This document shows positions 5,693 through 6,958 of a DNA stretch of 6,958 bases, piece after piece. Positions within the stretch are counted from its first letter, which is position 1. Every line of letters starts with the position of its first letter. The translations under genes were made by a program, and so were the position numbers. A model generated the notes under the pieces. It was not told the DNA's origin. It did not search any database and saw nothing but the letters and a program-made list of their open reading frames with translations. Source of the stretch: Terrirubrum sp051646285 (GTDB lineage: Bacteria > Pseudomonadota > Alphaproteobacteria > Rhizobiales > Beijerinckiaceae); NCBI GenBank assembly GCA_051646285.1, contig JBOFCU010000077.1, forward strand, positions 1 through 6,958, in the 5' to 3' direction.

Positions 5693-6958
5693 ATGGGAAA
5701 ACGCGTTGAACCGCCGCCACCGACCGGTGGCAATATCGAGAACGTCAATCTGCGCGAGGCGCTGGAAGAGCGCTACCTCGCCTATGCGCTCTCGACCATC
5801 ATGGGCCGGGCGTTGCCCGATGCGCGTGACGGCCTCAAGCCGGTTCACCGGCGCATTCTCTACGCCATGCAGCAGCTCAAGCTGGAGCCCGGCGGCGGAT
5901 ACAAGAAGTCTGCCAGCGTGGTGGGCGAAGTGATCGGCAAGTATCATCCCCACGGGGACCAATCCATTTATGAAGCGATGGTGCGGCTGTCGCAGGATTT
6001 TGCGCAGCGCTATCCGCTGGTGGATGGGCAAGGCAATTTTGGCTCGATTGATGGTGATAACGCCGCTGCCTACCGGTATACCGAAGCGCGGCTGACTGAA
6101 GTGGCGCGCCTGCTGCTTGAAGGCATCGCTGAAGATGCGGTAGATTTCCGCGCTACCTATAATGACGAAAATGAAGAGCCGGTCGTGCTGCCGGCAGCGT
6201 TCCCCAATCTGCTGGCAAATGGCGCGCAAGGCATAGCTGTCGGTATGGCGACATCCATCCCGACGCACAATGCCGCCGAATTGTGTGAGGCGGCGCTGTA
6301 TCTGATCCAGCATCCGAACACGTCATCAGAAAAATTGATGACCTTTGTGCCCGGCCCCGACTTGCCGACCGGCGGCATTATCGTCGAGCCGCGCGCCAAT
6401 ATTGTCGAAGCCTACCGCACCGGGCGCGGATCTTTCCGTGTCCGCGCGAAATGGCACAAGGAAGAATTGCCACGTGGCGGCTGGGTAGTCGTCGTCACTG
6501 AAATTCCATGGCTCGTGACAAAATCGCGGCTGATCGAAAAGCTGGCGGATCTCATCAACGAGAAAAAAGCGCCCCTGCTTGTGGATGTGCGCGATGAGTC
6601 CACGGAGGACATCCGCATTGTGCTGGAGCCGCGGGCCCGCACTGTTGATCCCACCATCCTGATGGAATCGCTTTTCCGGCTGACCGAGTTGGAAAGCCGC
6701 ATTTCGCTCAACATGAACGTGCTGGTGGATGGTACCGTCCCGCGTGTGATCGGTTTGGCGGAAGCCCTGAAGGCCTGGATTGATCATCGCCGCGTCGTGC
6801 TGCAACGCCGCTCGCGCTTCCGCCTCGGCCAGATTGAAAAGCGTCTGGAAATTCTGCGCGGCCTGCTGATCGTTTATCTCGATCTCGATAAGGTCATCCG
6901 CATTATCCGGGAAGAGGATGAGCCCAAGCCGGTCCTGATGAAGGACTTTGGCATCAAT
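5693..6958 (+). CDS. parC: DNA topoisomerase IV subunit A, 3'-truncated by window edge
   Basis: 422 codons are visible with no stop before the window end; the family is about 750 residues long. ATG 5693 is the first start after an in-frame TAA at 5681, so the start is constrained. With ParE, the enzyme cuts and passes double-stranded DNA to unlink daughter chromosomes. Seen: the opening NVNLREALEERYLAYALSTI, ALPDARDGLKPVHRRILYAM, the quinolone region HPHGDQSIYEAM (85-96), VDGQGNFGSIDGDNAAA, catalytic Arg128-Tyr129 in YRYTEARL, and GIAVGMATSIPTHN with Ile181 in the place of the GyrA DNA-intercalating isoleucine. The later part (LMESLFRLTELESRISLNMNVL, WIDHRRVVLQRRS) reads into the breakage-reunion core and coiled-coil gate. 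It is ParC rather than GyrA by overall wording (AYRYTEARL, DFAQRYPLVDG); the C-terminal domain that would confirm this is outside the window. Position 90 is Gln where E. coli ParC has Ser80. Confidence 0.94.
   Translation, partial: MGKRVEPPPPTGGNIENVNLREALEERYLAYALSTIMGRALPDARDGLKPVHRRILYAMQQLKLEPGGGYKKSASVVGEVIGKYHPHGDQSIYEAMVRLSQDFAQRYPLVDGQGNFGSIDGDNAAAYRYTEARLTEVARLLLEGIAEDAVDFRATYNDENEEPVVLPAAFPNLLANGAQGIAVGMATSIPTHNAAELCEAALYLIQHPNTSSEKLMTFVPGPDLPTGGIIVEPRANIVEAYRTGRGSFRVRAKWHKEELPRGGWVVVVTEIPWLVTKSRLIEKLADLINEKKAPLLVDVRDESTEDIRIVLEPRARTVDPTILMESLFRLTELESRISLNMNVLVDGTVPRVIGLAEALKAWIDHRRVVLQRRSRFRLGQIEKRLEILRGLLIVYLDLDKVIRIIREEDEPKPVLMKDFGIN

Noticed and set aside
5288..6313. Minus-strand open frame of 341 codons across parC and the EF-hand gene
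   Set aside because: It is antisense to the highly conserved parC start and out of frame with the EF-hand gene; no recognisable motif.
6326..6805. Minus-strand frame of 159 codons inside parC
   Set aside because: Antisense shadow of parC, whose plus-strand translation matches the family throughout.

Overview
The window looks like ordinary chromosomal DNA of an alphaproteobacterium, most likely of the Hyphomicrobiales (Rhizobiales). The reasons are moderately high GC, dense operons with short overlaps, GTG/ATG starts, and a ParC protein whose wording (GDQSIY, NAAAYRYTEARLTEVARLLLEG) I associate with that group. The taxonomic call comes from memory of family sequences, not from a search. I see no phage, transposon, CRISPR array, tRNA or rRNA. 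There is no convincing new multi-gene system. The most unusual item is a branched-chain amino acid type permease fused to an N-terminal lipoprotein-like module.

Layout. (1) Positions 1-3808 carry a tight plus-strand operon: the C-terminal two thirds of an ABC exporter half-transporter (end 1159); a LivH-type permease with an N-terminal lipoprotein-like extension (1134-2543), overlapping the exporter gene by 26 nt; and a catabolic-type threonine ammonia-lyase with an ACT domain (2555-3808). (2) A ~105-nt gap leads to a secreted ClpP/crotonase-like protein of the COG3904 type (3914-4504). (3) A 150-nt gap with a perfect dyad (4581-4598) precedes an RDD-family membrane protein (4655-5152). (4) A bidirectional rho-independent terminator (about 5164-5196) separates the RDD gene from a convergent minus-strand gene for a secreted EF-hand protein (5209-5577). 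(5) A 115-nt divergent intergenic region with two short GC-rich inverted repeats lies between the EF-hand gene and parC (5693 to the window end), the topoisomerase IV A subunit. parC runs off the right edge after 422 codons.

How the genes work together. The first three genes are probably co-transcribed and translationally coupled. The permease and the threonine deaminase both relate to branched-chain amino acid chemistry, since threonine is converted to 2-oxobutanoate, the isoleucine precursor. No LivM, LivF, LivG or LivK partner is visible, so the permease must use subunits encoded elsewhere or do something else. The remaining genes appear to be single transcription units with housekeeping (parC) or envelope roles. 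No stretch over 300 bases lacks a gene.
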